Below, one piece after another: positions 32,297 through 33,172 of a stretch of DNA of 33,172 nt. This stretch comes from Ectocarpus siliculosus (Eukaryota > Sar > Phaeophyceae > Ectocarpales > Ectocarpaceae), in NCBI GenBank assembly GCA_000310025.1, contig FN649751.1, positions 2,731,849-2,765,020 of the forward strand, in the 5' to 3' direction. The translations under genes and the position numbers were made by a program. A model generated the notes under the pieces. That model was not told where the DNA came from. It was given only the letters and a program-made list of their open reading frames with translations, and made no database searches. Each line of letters starts with the position of its first letter. Positions within the stretch are counted from its first letter, which is position 1.

Positions 32297-32391
32297 CGTA
32301 CTCTCATGCTTTGCATTCCTTTGCGGTTAGACCATTGACCACGCGTCCTCGGGAGGACGGAGCATTGTTCCCGCAGGACCAATCACCGATG
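32297..32391 (-). mobile_element. Severely 5'-truncated LINE 3' end, minus strand (copy 4)
   Basis: About 95 bp match the reverse complement of 29042-29137: ATCGGTGAT.GGTCCTG, GGGAACAATGCTCCGTCCT, GAGGACGCGTGGTCAATGGT and CTAACCGC, ending GAGAGTACG. A G-run of ten (32287-32296, C on the element strand) abuts the 3' end. A GGGGGCGGGGG stretch abuts the other end. It lies 90 bp past the HtrA stop codon. Confidence 0.9.
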
Positions 32392-33172
32392 TGGGGGCGG
32401 GGGAGGCGTAATGTTTCGTTGCTTGCCCTGGTCAATGACCCTGCAACCTTCGGGCGTCAGCACCGTTTCTGCTCGACGCCAATAGATATTCGAGTGCTTC
32501 TTGCTCATCTTTCCCCCGTGCATGGTGTTGTTGCTGTTGCTGTTGGTGTTCTGTGGCCGCAATTTTTATCTCCTGTGACCTAGTCTTGTTACTTTCATCA
32601 TCCGAGGGCGTTTTCTCTTTGTCGCGTGTATACAGTTCGCGTTCCCCCACCCTCAGGAGTCCTGCCACATGATGAATATCCTTCGCATATCGTCGTTCTC
32701 GTCCGCCCCATCTTGTACCGGCGTGTCTACTTCTTTCTCTGGCGGGTCCAGACGCCCTGGTTGACAGTTTGGGTGTCTGCTATTCGCACAAGTCTAGAGG
32801 GGCATGGAGACACGCTTTGCTTCCCATGTAGTATTGCGGCATTTTTCCTTTTTGTCTTTAAGTGTTTCTCACGGATTTATTCGCATGTTGACGTATGCGT
32901 ATCTCCCATAATTGTTTCCGTCGACTGCACCGCATGCCCCCCCCCCCCCCCCCCCAACTAGGGGCTGGGGCTCCCTTTCCCCCCCGGCTTGGGCGGGCCA
33001 ATCTCAAAAACAAACCCCCGCCTGTTCCCCGACCCCCAAGCCTGGCCCCCCCTGGAGGGGCCGGCAGGCGGGGACCGGGGAATCAAAAAAAAGGTTTGGG
33101 CCCGGAACATGGCGGAAAAAAGGGGCAAACGGTCCCCCCGGAAGAATAAAAGCGGTTGCGCCCCCCCCCCCG
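32392..33172. other. No gene recognised; right end looks like poor assembly
   Basis: No exon, RNA gene or repeat with a clear identity was seen in 32392-32930. From 32938 the sequence is dominated by C and G runs (18 C at 32938-32954) and short homopolymers, as expected for low-quality bases at a contig edge. A missing last HtrA exon could lie here or beyond, but no frame continues the PDZ domain. Confidence 0.6.

Overview
The window is nuclear DNA of a eukaryote, most probably a photosynthetic stramenopile and quite likely a brown alga. Four protein genes can be rebuilt exon by exon with GT-AG introns and compatible reading phases. The exons are GC-rich at third positions and the introns are long and full of microsatellites. 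One gene, plastid-type ribosomal protein L10, starts with a signal peptide ending in an ASAF motif, the hallmark of import into red-lineage secondary plastids. There is one 100-N assembly gap (14944-15043) and poor, C-rich sequence at the right-hand end. The species assignment is an inference.

Layout, left to right. Positions 1-2123 hold the 5' part of an unrecognised minus-strand gene (three phase-compatible exons) set among tandem repeats. Positions 4129-8577 (minus) carry a complete KIN17 gene of five exons, a nuclear DNA/RNA-binding zinc-finger protein. About 200 bp away and divergent is argininosuccinate lyase (plus, 8782-15273, eleven exons), the last step of arginine synthesis. Positions 16608-19537 (minus) carry plastid-targeted RPL10 of three exons. 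About 250 bp away and again divergent is a very large HtrA/Deg-type serine protease (plus, 19786-32204, eight proposed exons, about 989 residues). It has a long, probably disordered N-terminal extension, a trypsin-like domain with the His/Asp/Ser triad, and a PDZ domain. The four recognised genes therefore form two head-to-head pairs that converge between ASL and RPL10. They do not form a pathway; their products act in nuclear nucleic-acid metabolism, arginine synthesis, plastid translation and, probably, organellar protein quality control.

The most interesting part is a family of non-LTR retrotransposons (LINEs) with four copies here. One has an intact 957-codon reading frame (endonuclease tail, reverse transcriptase, Cys/His motif) in HtrA intron 4. 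One is a decayed RT-bearing copy in HtrA intron 1. Two are very short 3' ends, in an ASL intron and just after HtrA. All end in the same GAGTACG 3' terminus and all abut C-runs. The two long copies are flanked by 15-16 bp target-site duplications that begin with the C-run. A small stem-loop near the 3' end is kept by paired changes between copies. This looks like a LINE lineage that selects poly-C targets and may recognise a 3' hairpin. I did not see a CRISPR array, a gene cluster of defence type or a convincing RNA gene.
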